64,000 nucleotides of DNA, taken from positions 868,001 to 932,000 of the forward strand of contig JAILXW010000002.1 in NCBI GenBank assembly GCA_045430305.1, read 5' to 3'. The notes below the pieces were generated by a model. That model was given only the letters and a program-made list of their open reading frames with translations, had not been told where the DNA came from and did not search any database. Shown here in pieces: positions 25,085 to 34,014 of the stretch. Each line of letters begins with the position of its first letter. Positions within the stretch are counted from its first letter, which is position 1. Source of the DNA: Agarilytica sp045430305. Lineage in GTDB: Bacteria > Pseudomonadota > Gammaproteobacteria > Pseudomonadales > Cellvibrionaceae. Made by a program: the position numbers and the translations under genes.

Positions 25085-26362
25085 ATGAGTGAAAAGAAAA
25101 TACAAGCAGTTAAAGGCATGAACGATTTATTGCCTTCTGAGTCGCCCACCTGGCAATACTTGGAAGCCAAAATCACGGATGTCTTACAGGCCTATGCCTA
25201 CCAAGAAATTCGCTTTCCGATCATGGAAAAAACTGAATTATTTCAACGTGGTATTGGCGAAGTTACCGACATCGTCGAAAAAGAAATGTACACGTTTACT
25301 GCTAAGGGCGGCGACAGCCTGACCTTGAGGCCAGAAGGCACCGCGAGCTGTGTACGCGCGTGTGAACAAAACAAATTATTGTTCGACCGTGGTAATCTTG
25401 TTCAAAAACTTTGGTACATGGGGCCAATGTTTCGTCATGAGCGCCCACAAAAAGGCCGTTTACGTCAATTTCATCAGGTTGGTGTAGAAACTTTTGGTTT
25501 AGCTGGGCCAGATATCGATGTAGAACTCTTGGCGATGACGCACCGTCTGTGGCAAGAGTTGGGTATAGACGAGTACGTAGAGCTGCAAATAAATACGTTG
25601 GGTACAAATGAAGCCCGAGCAAATTATCGTGCTGCATTAGTGGAGTTTTTAACCGCCCATAAAGATCAGCTAGATGAAGACAGTGTTAAACGCATCGATC
25701 GTAATCCGCTGCGTGTACTTGATAGTAAAAGCCCAGATACACAAGCGGTGCTGAATGATGCGCCCACTCTGATGGATTACCTTGACGACGAATCGCGCGA
25801 GCATTTTGCACAAATAACCTCGTTACTCGATAGTTTAGGAATAGCCTATGCCATCAACCCACGCTTAGTGCGTGGTTTAGATTATTACGGCCGTACCGTA
25901 TTTGAATGGGTAACAAATACATTGGGCGCGCAAGGTACAGTGTGTGCCGGTGGTCGTTACGACGGTCTAGTAGAAGAACTCGGTGGCAAACCCACGCCAG
26001 CGGTGGGCTTTGCTATGGGCTTAGAGCGATTAGCCTTGATGCTGGAAGAAAAGAATTTGGTGCCCGAGGATATAAATCGTGTTGCTGACGTCTATCTGTT
26101 GGTGTCGGGCGATACGCTAGCGCCAGCCTATAAATTGGCCGAACATATTCGTTCGACCTTGCCGTATTTGCGCCTACAAATGCACAGCGGTGGTGGCAGC
26201 TTTAAAAGCCAAATGAAAAAAGCTGACAAGAGCGGGGCAGACATCGCTCTAATACTGGGTGAAAATGAAGTAAATTCAGGTGTGGTTGCGGTGAAATATT
26301 TACGCGAAAACAAAGAACAACATAGCGTTAGCTTCGATGAAGTGTGTAACGTTATTAGCTAG
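25085..26362 (+). CDS. hisS: Histidine--tRNA ligase
   Basis: Class II aminoacyl-tRNA synthetase of 425 aa that charges tRNA-His. Motif 1 region begins KGMNDLLPSESPTWQYLE. Motif 2 is around LRPEGTASCVRAC and MFRHERPQKGRLRQFHQ, and histidine-specific motifs are in GLDYYGRTVFEW. Motif 3 is VGFAMGLERLAL. A C-terminal anticodon-binding domain follows (DVYLLVSGDT onward). Length agrees with E. coli HisRS (424 aa). Order ispG-hisS-yfgM-bamB-der is strongly conserved. Confidence 0.98.
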   Translation: MSEKKIQAVKGMNDLLPSESPTWQYLEAKITDVLQAYAYQEIRFPIMEKTELFQRGIGEVTDIVEKEMYTFTAKGGDSLTLRPEGTASCVRACEQNKLLFDRGNLVQKLWYMGPMFRHERPQKGRLRQFHQVGVETFGLAGPDIDVELLAMTHRLWQELGIDEYVELQINTLGTNEARANYRAALVEFLTAHKDQLDEDSVKRIDRNPLRVLDSKSPDTQAVLNDAPTLMDYLDDESREHFAQITSLLDSLGIAYAINPRLVRGLDYYGRTVFEWVTNTLGAQGTVCAGGRYDGLVEELGGKPTPAVGFAMGLERLALMLEEKNLVPEDINRVADVYLLVSGDTLAPAYKLAEHIRSTLPYLRLQMHSGGGSFKSQMKKADKSGADIALILGENEVNSGVVAVKYLRENKEQHSVSFDEVCNVIS

Positions 26363-26429
26363 AATTAACTTTAAAACGAATTTAATAATTAATTTACAAA
26401 TAAGTATAAGTAAAAATTAGGGGAATCAC

Positions 26430-27233
26430 GTGGCGGATCATTTAACTGAAGAAGAACAAATTCAAGCATTAAAAGATTGGTGGAAGCACAATTGGCAATC
26501 TGTTGTCTTTCCTATTGTGATCGTTGGTGCCGGGTACCTGGGTTGGAACTTCTGGAAAGATCAAACGGCAGCAAAAGCCGCCGCTGGTGCAGAACAATTT
26601 AGCCTTTTGATGGAAGCGGTCAATACGGCCCCCGGAGTAGAGTTAACGGCAGACCAGGTAAGCGAAGCTGGTGTCATTGCTACCAAACTTGCTAACGAGT
26701 TTGAAGGTTCTTTATATGGCGACAATGCGAACTTGGTTCTAGCACGTCTTGATGTAGATGCTGGCAAATTAGATAGTGCTCAAGCCTATTTACAGCGTGT
26801 TGTTGATTCAGGCGCGAACCGTGCGATTCAAGATCTTGCTAAAACACGTTTGGCTAGATTGAAATTAACGAACAAAGAATACGATGCGGCTATGCTCTTG
26901 GTTGCCGCAGCTGGTGATTCTAAATATGCGTCGCAAATGGCCGAGGTACGTGGTGATATTTTAACAGCGCAGGGCAAAATCGACGCTGCACGTACTGCGT
27001 ATGAAGAAGCCTTGAAAGGATTGAGCCCTCAAGATTATCAACGTAGCAGCTTGCTGCAAATGAAATTTGACGGCGTTGAACTATTGGCATCAACTTCAAG
27101 TGTTGAGCCTGTATCAACTGAGGCCGAAAAAAACGTTGAAGCTGCCGAAAACACCGGCGACGAAAGCGAAGCGAAAGAAGTAGAAGAATCAGCGGAAGAA
27201 AATACTGCTGAGGCTTCTGCGGAGAACTCTTAA
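26430..27233 (+). CDS. yfgM: YfgM-type ancillary SecYEG translocon subunit
   Basis: A 267-aa single-pass inner-membrane protein. The N-terminus (LTEEEQIQALKDWWKHNW) precedes a transmembrane segment of about 18 residues (SVVFPIVIVGAGYLGWNFW), and a periplasmic TPR region follows. In E. coli YfgM associates with PpiD at the SecYEG exit. The last about 45 residues are a Glu-rich low-complexity tail (ENTGDESEAKEVEESAEENT) not present in E. coli. The stop codon overlaps the bamB start (TAATG), so the two genes are coupled. Confidence 0.92.
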   Translation: MADHLTEEEQIQALKDWWKHNWQSVVFPIVIVGAGYLGWNFWKDQTAAKAAAGAEQFSLLMEAVNTAPGVELTADQVSEAGVIATKLANEFEGSLYGDNANLVLARLDVDAGKLDSAQAYLQRVVDSGANRAIQDLAKTRLARLKLTNKEYDAAMLLVAAAGDSKYASQMAEVRGDILTAQGKIDAARTAYEEALKGLSPQDYQRSSLLQMKFDGVELLASTSSVEPVSTEAEKNVEAAENTGDESEAKEVEESAEENTAEASAENS

Positions 27234-28420
27234 TGCAGAAATTATTGGCGCTGCTTATGGCGGCCGCGTTCTTGGCTTCTTGTGCATCTAACGACGGTAA
27301 AGATGATCAGCCTGAAGAGTTGAGTCGTAAAGAGCAAAAAAAAGAGCTTAATAAAAAAGCCGATTTAGTTAAGCACGCGCGCGCTTTAAAAGCGAAACGC
27401 CTGTGGAGCAAAAGCACTGGTGGCGGCAAAGGTAGAAAATATTTATACCTTCAGCCTGCCATCGTAGCTGACACAGTGTATGTCGCTAACGCTAAAGGCG
27501 ATATCAGAGCGCTGAGCCTTGATAAAGGCAAAACCAAATGGAAAACAAAAACCAAGGCCGACATTTCCGGTGGCGTTGGGGCCTACTTTGGCAAACTTGC
27601 TGTTGGCACGATGGATGGCCAAGTCATTACTTTAAACAGTGAAACCGGCGAAGAACTTTGGCGAGCGCAAACCAGTAGTGAAATTCTCGCACCGCCTGCG
27701 GTAAGCGGCTCGCTCGTGGTTGTACAAACCGTTGACGCGCGAGTGTTTGCATTCAACGCAGATAGTGGCAAATTAAACTGGTCTTACGACCATAAAACGC
27801 CGATCTTGAGTTTGCGTGGCACCTCAGGCCCGGTGATTGACGGCACACAGGTACTTTGTGCATTCGATAACGGTCAGATCGTTGCCTTCTCGGCCATTGA
27901 TGGGTCACGAACCTGGGAGCAACGCGTAAGCCAGCCCAAAGGAAAAACTGATCTTGAGCGCATCGTTGATATTGACGGTAACCCAGTCATTAGTAACGGT
28001 TTAATTTATTCTGCTAGTTTTCAGGGCAATATTCTTGCGCTTACACAGGCGGCAGGAAAACCCATTTGGGGTAAAGAGGTGTCGACTCACCACCCGGTGG
28101 CCGTTGGTAATGGTCTTGTATTCGTTTCCGGCGAACGCTCCAAACTAACAGCCTTAAATGCCCAAAATGGTAGCCTGGAATGGGAGCACGAGACATTACG
28201 TAACCGTGGTGCAGGTGGCCCAGCAGCCATAGGCCGCTATGTTGTAGTAGTGGATGACGATGAAAAAGCACATGTTTACGCGCAGTCATCGGGCGAGTAT
28301 TTGTACCGCTTTTCTCCACCCGGTAGTGGTTTTAACGCGGCGCCCATCGCCTACCTTGGCAAACTCTATTTCTTATCAAATGATGGCACCTTAAGCGTCT
28401 ATAGCTTATCCTCGCGATAG
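27233..28420 (+). CDS. bamB: Outer membrane assembly lipoprotein BamB
   Basis: A 395-aa BAM-complex lipoprotein that assists insertion of beta-barrel proteins. The lipobox is FLASCASN. The rest is an eight-bladed beta-propeller of PQQ-like repeats, recognisable by TVYVANAKGDIRALSLDKGK, DARVFAFNADSGKLNW and SKLTALNAQNGSLEW. A Lys/Glu-rich segment after the lipobox (RKEQKKELNKKADLVKHARA) is a linker. It overlaps yfgM by one base and is followed 21 bp later by der. Confidence 0.96.
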   Translation: MQKLLALLMAAAFLASCASNDGKDDQPEELSRKEQKKELNKKADLVKHARALKAKRLWSKSTGGGKGRKYLYLQPAIVADTVYVANAKGDIRALSLDKGKTKWKTKTKADISGGVGAYFGKLAVGTMDGQVITLNSETGEELWRAQTSSEILAPPAVSGSLVVVQTVDARVFAFNADSGKLNWSYDHKTPILSLRGTSGPVIDGTQVLCAFDNGQIVAFSAIDGSRTWEQRVSQPKGKTDLERIVDIDGNPVISNGLIYSASFQGNILALTQAAGKPIWGKEVSTHHPVAVGNGLVFVSGERSKLTALNAQNGSLEWEHETLRNRGAGGPAAIGRYVVVVDDDEKAHVYAQSSGEYLYRFSPPGSGFNAAPIAYLGKLYFLSNDGTLSVYSLSSR

Positions 28421-28441
28421 ATACTTAAAGCAAACATTCCT

Positions 28442-29836
28442 ATGATCCCTACCATTGCCCTTGTTGGGCGGCCGAACGTCGGTAAATCGACACTTTTTAA
28501 TCGTCTTACACGCACGCGTGAGGCTTTGGTGGCAGACTATGCCGGCCTAACACGCGATCGCAAATACGGCGAAGCTGAAATCGCAGATAAAAAGTGTATT
28601 CTTATTGATACTGGTGGTATCAGCGGGGAAGAAGAGGGGATTGATACTGCCATGGCAGATCAATCGCGGCTTGCGATTGAAGAAAGCGACATTATTTTAT
28701 TTTTGGTCGATTGCCGTGATGGCCTGATGTTGGCCGATCGAGAAGTGGCTGAATTCTTACGTGTACAGCACAAAAAAGTCTACGTAGTCGCAAACAAAAT
28801 TGATGGCCTCGATCACGAAGTAAGCGTCGCGCCCTTTTTTGAGCTTGGTTTAGGCGACGTATATTCCATTGCTGCCGCACATGGTCGTGGTATTAAAAGT
28901 TTGATGGAGCACGTGCTAGAAGAAATTCCTCAACAAGAAGTTGTAGAAGAAGAGCACGTAAAAGGTTTAAAGATGGCCATTATTGGTCGACCCAACGTGG
29001 GTAAATCGACGTTGGTGAATCGTATGCTAGGGGAAGATCGCGTTGTCGTATTTGACCAACCGGGCACCACCCGCGATAGCATATATATCAATTACGAACG
29101 CAATGGCACGCCATACACCATTATTGATACGGCCGGTGTTCGGCGAAGAAAAAACGTCAAGTTGACGGTGGAAAAATTCTCCATTGTTAAAACGTTACAA
29201 GCGGTTGAAGATGCGAATGTTGTGATTTTAATGGTCGACGCTACAGAAGGTGTTGTTGATCAAGATTTGCATATCATGGGCCATGCTATCAACGCAGGCC
29301 GCGCCCTTGTGATTGCCATTAACAAGTGGGATGGCTTAGAGGAAGAGCATAAATCTTTCGTAAAAAATGAATTGCAACGTCGCCTGAGGTTTGTCGACTT
29401 CGCAGATTTACATTTTATTTCTGCCAAACACGGTACCGGCGTAGGGCACTTATACAAGTCGGTTGAAAAAGCGTATCACAGTGCGACTGAGCGTTTTTCT
29501 CCAAGCCATTTAACAAAGATTTTGGAGGATGCAGTATCGACGCATCAACCACCTTTGGTGCGTGGTCGTCGAATCAAGTTGCGTTACGCTCACGCGGGAG
29601 GTCATAACCCGCCGATTATTGTGATTCACGGGAATCAAACCAAAGATGTGCCGCAGCACTACACTAAATTCTTGGAAAAAACCTTTCGTCGAGCGTTAAA
29701 GCTTCACGGTACACCGATTCGCATCGAATATAAGTCGGGTGACAACCCCTTTGAAGGCAGAAAAAACAAACTAACCGAGCGCCAAATTAGTAAGAAGAAA
29801 CGCTTGGTTCAGCATAGTAAAAAGTCCAAAAAGTAG
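28442..29836 (+). CDS. der: Ribosome biogenesis GTPase Der (EngA)
   Basis: A 464-aa GTPase with two tandem G domains and a KH-like C-terminal domain, needed for 50S subunit maturation. The Walker A loops GRPNVGKSTLFN (N-terminal) and GRPNVGKSTLVN (second domain) are both intact, as are DTGGI/DTAGV G3 motifs and NKID/NKWD G4 motifs. The C-terminal extension ends in a very basic tail (KKKRLVQHSKKSKK). It is the last gene of the ispG-hisS-yfgM-bamB-der cluster. Confidence 0.98.
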   Translation: MIPTIALVGRPNVGKSTLFNRLTRTREALVADYAGLTRDRKYGEAEIADKKCILIDTGGISGEEEGIDTAMADQSRLAIEESDIILFLVDCRDGLMLADREVAEFLRVQHKKVYVVANKIDGLDHEVSVAPFFELGLGDVYSIAAAHGRGIKSLMEHVLEEIPQQEVVEEEHVKGLKMAIIGRPNVGKSTLVNRMLGEDRVVVFDQPGTTRDSIYINYERNGTPYTIIDTAGVRRRKNVKLTVEKFSIVKTLQAVEDANVVILMVDATEGVVDQDLHIMGHAINAGRALVIAINKWDGLEEEHKSFVKNELQRRLRFVDFADLHFISAKHGTGVGHLYKSVEKAYHSATERFSPSHLTKILEDAVSTHQPPLVRGRRIKLRYAHAGGHNPPIIVIHGNQTKDVPQHYTKFLEKTFRRALKLHGTPIRIEYKSGDNPFEGRKNKLTERQISKKKRLVQHSKKSKK

Positions 29837-29919
29837 CTGTATTCTTTTTAGTCGTTACTTCCTGCCTGTACGCCTTAAAACAATAGCTTAGGTCTGATTG
29901 TTCATTACCTGAACGCATC

Positions 29920-29994
29920 GTGTCACACATTTGTCTTAAATCTTTCATATTCCGCTCTGAATTTAACAAAAGTGTCATATTTGTCCCCTAAGAT
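29920..29994 (+). promoter_or_regulatory. Pho-box region and promoter ahead of pstS
   Basis: Direct repeats with 7-4-7 spacing that fit PhoB sites: GTGTCAC-ACAT-TTGTCTT-AAAT-CTTTCAT (29920-29948), then a weaker ATTTAAC-AAAA-GTGTCAT (29961-29978). A -10-like TAAGAT (29989-29994) starts 10 bp after the second box, the spacing seen at PhoB-activated promoters that lack a good -35. PhoB and PhoR are not encoded in the window. Confidence 0.65.
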
Positions 29995-30026
29995 GCGCTC
30001 ATTACCTCAAAACCCGGAGTTACATT

Positions 30027-31073
30027 GTGAAAAATAAACTTATATCGACTATTTTGGCGTTGGTTGTTCTTACTGCGAACGGGGCAAATGCTGCTGGTCG
30101 TGATTCAATCAGTGTTTTAGGCTCGTCTACTGTATTTCCTTTCTCAAAGGTCGTTGCTGAGCGTTTTGGGAAAACTACGAAATTTAAATCGCCAACTGTT
30201 GAATCGACTGGAACCGGCGGCGGTTTTAAAGAGTTCTGTAAAGGGGTTGGTGTTCAGTTCCCCGATATTTCAAATGCTTCACGCCGCATCAAGCAGTCGG
30301 AGTTCGATATGTGTCAGGCGAATGGTGTCAAAGACATAATTGAAGTATTGATTGGCTATGACGGTATCGTGTTGGCGAACTCTGTTAAGTCCAAGCAGGT
30401 ATCGTTGACCCGTAAAGACATCTTCTTAGCGTTAGCCAAGAAAGTACCTAACCCTGACGGCTCTGCATCTTTAGTCGATAACCCCTACAAAAAGTGGTCA
30501 GACATTAACAAGAGTCTGCCGGATGCTGACATCGAAGTGCTCGGTCCTCCTTCAACTTCTGGTACTCGTGATGCATTTGTTGAGCTGGCGATGGAAGGTG
30601 GTTGTAAGTCTTTCGCTTGGATCAAAGCGCTTAAAAAGTCAGACAAGCAGCGTTACAAAGAAATTTGCCACATCTTGCGCGAAGATGGTGCTTTTATAGA
30701 AGCGGGTGAAAACGATAACCTAATTGTTCAAAAACTCAACACAAACCCTGCGGCACTCGGTATCTTTGGCTTTAGCTTCCTTGATCAAAACTCAGACAAG
30801 GTTCAGGCTTCTTTGATTGATGCTACAGAGCCTGAGTTTGAAACGATTGCCGACGGCAGTTACCCGGTATCTCGCCCCTTATACTTCTACGTGAAAAAGG
30901 CTCACATGGGCGTAATTCCGGGTATTGCAGAGTACCTTGCAGAATTCACCAGCGAAAAAGCGTGGGGCGATGAAGGCTACTTAACGGACAAAGGCATGAT
31001 TCCTTTAGGTATCGAAAAACGTAAAGCAATTGGAAGCCAAGTTGCGAATGCAGAGGCTTTAAAAAGTCTGTAA
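30027..31073 (+). CDS. pstS: Phosphate ABC transporter substrate-binding protein PstS
   Basis: Periplasmic phosphate-binding protein of 348 aa. A signal peptide (MKNKLISTILALVVLTANGANAA) is followed by the PBP-like phosphate-binding motifs SVLGSSTVFPFSKVVAERF and STGTGGGFKEFCKG. Further ones are GPPSTSGTRDAFVELAMEG and ALGIFGFSFLDQN. It belongs to the longer Pseudomonas-like PstS group rather than the E. coli type. It is preceded by candidate Pho boxes and followed by three hairpins before pstC, which would give more PstS than permease. Confidence 0.95.
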   Translation: MKNKLISTILALVVLTANGANAAGRDSISVLGSSTVFPFSKVVAERFGKTTKFKSPTVESTGTGGGFKEFCKGVGVQFPDISNASRRIKQSEFDMCQANGVKDIIEVLIGYDGIVLANSVKSKQVSLTRKDIFLALAKKVPNPDGSASLVDNPYKKWSDINKSLPDADIEVLGPPSTSGTRDAFVELAMEGGCKSFAWIKALKKSDKQRYKEICHILREDGAFIEAGENDNLIVQKLNTNPAALGIFGFSFLDQNSDKVQASLIDATEPEFETIADGSYPVSRPLYFYVKKAHMGVIPGIAEYLAEFTSEKAWGDEGYLTDKGMIPLGIEKRKAIGSQVANAEALKSL

Positions 31074-31097
31074 TACGTCAGCTGTAAAGTAAGTCTA

Positions 31098-31131
31098 AAA
31101 GCGCCATTTCTGAATAGCAGAATGGCGCTTT
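31098..31131 (+). terminator. Hairpin after pstS
   Basis: A long stem with one bulge: AAAGCGCCAT (31098-31107) pairs with ATGGCGCTTT (31122-31131), and an inner TCTG/CAGA pair closes a 5-nt loop. There is only a short T tail (TTTGTC). It lies 25 bp after the pstS stop and may be an attenuator or an mRNA-stabilising hairpin. Confidence 0.6.
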
Positions 31132-31146
31132 GTCGATTAAACTACG

Positions 31147-31230
31147 CGGGCTTTTAGCTAGTAGCTTCCAAGAGGCTAAAGCAGCCCGTTTATTGTACAA
31201 AAAGCCCGGTTTTATAGCCGGGCTTTGTTT
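31147..31230 (+). terminator. Two further hairpins before pstC, the second terminator-like
   Basis: The first is an imperfect stem with CGGGCTTTTAGC pairing across to GCTAAAGCAGCCCG (about 31147-31190). The second is a perfect stem, AAAGCCCGG (31201-31209) with CCGGGCTTT (31218-31226), followed by GTTTG. They could partly terminate pstS transcripts, or a promoter for pstC may lie within 31231-31275, where I see no clear consensus. Confidence 0.55.
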
Positions 31231-31275
31231 GTAGTAGATATTTGCCAATCGTGAGCGAGAACGCCTTAGGTTTTT

Positions 31276-32673
31276 ATGGATACATCGATACTAGTTGTTT
31301 TTATTGCTGCGATATTGGCTGCGGTCTACGTTCTGGGTCGTGGGCGAGCTTTAACCTTGGCCAATCAGGCTGGCGGACGGTCGCAACTCAATTCTCTTCC
31401 TTTTTACTATGGCATGCTTGCCATGTTGTGGGCGGGCCTTCCAGCCATAGCTCTATTTGGTTTTTGGTCAATTTTTCAAGCCGATATCATAGAATTTGCG
31501 GTCATTCAGCAGCTGCCAGCCGAGGTGCGTGCGCTAGAGGGAAATGAACTCAGCCTGGTTCTCAATAAAGTTTATAACGTTGCCTATGGGCATCACATTG
31601 GTGAAGCGCCCGCATTTGTAATGCAAGCTGCTCAAGGTGTTGTTGAGCTTGAGCGAAACAGCAGCTGGTTAATGAGTGCTTTGGTTTTGCTTTCCATCGT
31701 TATCTTCGCCGCAGTGATTTGGTTGAAAATAACTCCCGATATGAAAGCGCGTTTAAGCGTTGAAAGGGCGTTCGAGAATGCCTTGTTGGTATGCGCATGT
31801 ATCGCAATTCTCACTACGGTAGGCATTGTGTTCTCGGTATTGGCTGAGTCTCTGCGGTTTTTCCAATCGGTACCCATTACCGAATTTCTGTTTGGGCTAG
31901 AGTGGAGCCCGCAATCGGCCCTTCGTAAAGATCAGGTCACTGGTGAAAGCAGTTTCGGTGCAGTACCACTGTTTGCTGGTACTCTGCTGATCGCATCTAT
32001 CGCGATGATTGTTGCCGTTCCTACAGGGCTAATGTCAGCAATTTATCTATCCGAATATGCCCCTAGAAAAGCCCGCTCGGTGATTAAACCTTTGCTAGAA
32101 ATTTTGGCTGGCATTCCCACCGTGGTATATGGCTTCCTTGCCGCTTTGACTGTCGCCCCTTTCATTCGAGACGTTGCTGTAATGGTCGGCTTAGATGAGG
32201 TGGTGCGTGTTACTTCCGAAAGCGCCTTGGCGGCTGGTTTGGTAATGGGGGTGATGATCATTCCTTTTGTATCCTCATTGTCTGATGATGTCATAAATGC
32301 GGTGCCTCAATCTCTGCGCGATGGCGCTTTGGGTTTGGGGTCAACACCATCTGAAGTCGTGAAAAAAGTTGTTATTCCAGCAGCATTGCCGGGCATTGTC
32401 GGCAGTATCTTACTGGCAGTATCTCGCGCCATTGGGGAAACCATGATAGTGGTAATGGCTGCCGGTTTAGCGGCAAAACTGACCGCCAACCCTCTGGATT
32501 CAGTAACTACCGTTACCGTGCAAATCGTCACGCTTTTGGTGGGCGATCAAGAATTTGACAGCCCTAAAACATTATCGGCTTTCGCTCTCGGCTTAATGTT
32601 GTTTGTTGTAACGCTAGCCTTGAATTACATCTCGTTACACGTGGTGAAAAAATATCGTGAGCAGTATGACTAA
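31276..32673 (+). CDS. pstC: Phosphate ABC transporter permease PstC
   Basis: Inner-membrane permease of 465 aa, longer than E. coli PstC (319 aa) because of an N-terminal extension with two extra hydrophobic segments and a periplasmic loop (residues about 1-190). The conserved permease core starts near GAVPLFAGTLLIASIAMIVA. It includes LLEILAGIPTVVYGFLAAL and the EAA loop around DGALGLGSTPSEVVKKVVIP. This enlarged form is known from Pseudomonas-type Pst systems. It overlaps the pstA start region. Confidence 0.95.
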   Translation: MDTSILVVFIAAILAAVYVLGRGRALTLANQAGGRSQLNSLPFYYGMLAMLWAGLPAIALFGFWSIFQADIIEFAVIQQLPAEVRALEGNELSLVLNKVYNVAYGHHIGEAPAFVMQAAQGVVELERNSSWLMSALVLLSIVIFAAVIWLKITPDMKARLSVERAFENALLVCACIAILTTVGIVFSVLAESLRFFQSVPITEFLFGLEWSPQSALRKDQVTGESSFGAVPLFAGTLLIASIAMIVAVPTGLMSAIYLSEYAPRKARSVIKPLLEILAGIPTVVYGFLAALTVAPFIRDVAVMVGLDEVVRVTSESALAAGLVMGVMIIPFVSSLSDDVINAVPQSLRDGALGLGSTPSEVVKKVVIPAALPGIVGSILLAVSRAIGETMIVVMAAGLAAKLTANPLDSVTTVTVQIVTLLVGDQEFDSPKTLSAFALGLMLFVVTLALNYISLHVVKKYREQYD

Positions 32674-33982
32674 TTCCAATCAGCCCAGTACCGCAACCCC
32701 CGCGACTAAAAAGCCAAGTACTTCCGAACTTGTCGAAAAGAGCCTTAAGAAGCGTTATCGTGCTGAAAGACGATTTCGCGCCTATGGCATTGTTTCCATT
32801 GCGATAGGCTTGCTTGCTTTGGCAGGGTTGTTCTATGAAGTGATAGGCAATGGAATTGGGGCGTTTCAGCAAACCTATATAAAATTGGATATCACATTCG
32901 ATGCCGATGTTTTGGGCATTTCTGATGTGACGAATGAAGATCAGTTACGCATCGCGAACTATCAGGGGCTTGTTCGTAATGCTCTGAAAAAAGAATTTCC
33001 GTCGGTACGTAAACGTCGCGAAAAACGTGATTTGTATAGTTTTGCCAGTATCGGCGCCGGCTATGCTTTACACAAAATCTTATCTGAAGATCCTACTTTA
33101 TTAAACAAGACGTCAACGCTTTGGCTGCTTGCTGATGATGACGTAGATACCTATTATAAAAGTGTAAAAGCGAATGATCGTTTTGTTGGGCGCTTAAGTG
33201 AGAAGAAGCTGGTTTGGGTCGAGCAGCTCATTGAAAAAGAAATGCTTACAACCAAGTTCAACACTGCATTTTTTACCTCGGGTGATTCCGCTGAGCCCGA
33301 GCAGGCGGGTATATTAGGTGCAATCTTAGGGAGTTTATTAACGCTCTTAGTGACGTTGGTTATCTCTTTTCCTGTGGGTGTGGCCGCGGCAGTTTATTTG
33401 GAAGAATATGCGTCAACAAATCGTTTTACGGATTTTATCGAGGTCAATATTAATAACTTGGCCGCAGTACCTTCGGTAATTTTTGGTCTATTAGGCTTGG
33501 CTATTTTCTTAAATTTCTTTGAAATGCCTCGATCTATTCCGTTGGTCGGTGGTTTGGTGCTTACGCTAATGACCTTACCCACCATTATTATTTCAAGTCG
33601 TGCCGCGATTAAATCGGTGCCCCCTTCAATTCGACAAGCGGCTTTGGGTATGGGGGCGTCTAAAATGCAAATGATTTTGCATCACGTATTGCCGCTCGCG
33701 CTGCCCGGTATGTTAACTGGCGCAATCATTGGAATGGCTCAAGCGTTGGGTGAGACGGCACCTTTATTGATGATCGGCATGGTGGCCTTTATTGTGGATG
33801 TTCCAGCCGGTATTACAGACCCCGCCACAGTGTTACCTGTACAGATTTTCTTATGGGCAGATAGCCCAGAGCGGGCGTTTGTCGAGAAAACTTCTGCGGC
33901 CATTATGGTGTTGTTGGCATTTTTGCTGGTGATGAACACATTGGCCATATGGTTACGTAAAAAATTAGAGCATCGTTGGTAA
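32666..33982 (+). CDS. pstA: Phosphate ABC transporter permease PstA
   Basis: The second permease subunit, about 438 aa, again enlarged over E. coli PstA (296 aa). One transmembrane segment near residues 45-65 (FRAYGIVSIAIGLLALAGLF) is followed by a periplasmic domain of about 140 residues. The permease core starts near ILGAILGSLLTLLVTLVISF, with an EAA loop around QAALGMGASKMQMILHHVLP. ATG at 32666 was chosen; a GTG at 32657 adds three residues. Either start overlaps the end of pstC. The extra periplasmic loop could interact with PstS or sense phosphate. Confidence 0.93.
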   Translation: MTNSNQPSTATPATKKPSTSELVEKSLKKRYRAERRFRAYGIVSIAIGLLALAGLFYEVIGNGIGAFQQTYIKLDITFDADVLGISDVTNEDQLRIANYQGLVRNALKKEFPSVRKRREKRDLYSFASIGAGYALHKILSEDPTLLNKTSTLWLLADDDVDTYYKSVKANDRFVGRLSEKKLVWVEQLIEKEMLTTKFNTAFFTSGDSAEPEQAGILGAILGSLLTLLVTLVISFPVGVAAAVYLEEYASTNRFTDFIEVNINNLAAVPSVIFGLLGLAIFLNFFEMPRSIPLVGGLVLTLMTLPTIIISSRAAIKSVPPSIRQAALGMGASKMQMILHHVLPLALPGMLTGAIIGMAQALGETAPLLMIGMVAFIVDVPAGITDPATVLPVQIFLWADSPERAFVEKTSAAIMVLLAFLLVMNTLAIWLRKKLEHRW

Positions 33983-34014
33983 ATAGCGGTAGCTTGAAGA
34001 ATGAAGAGTGTAGA

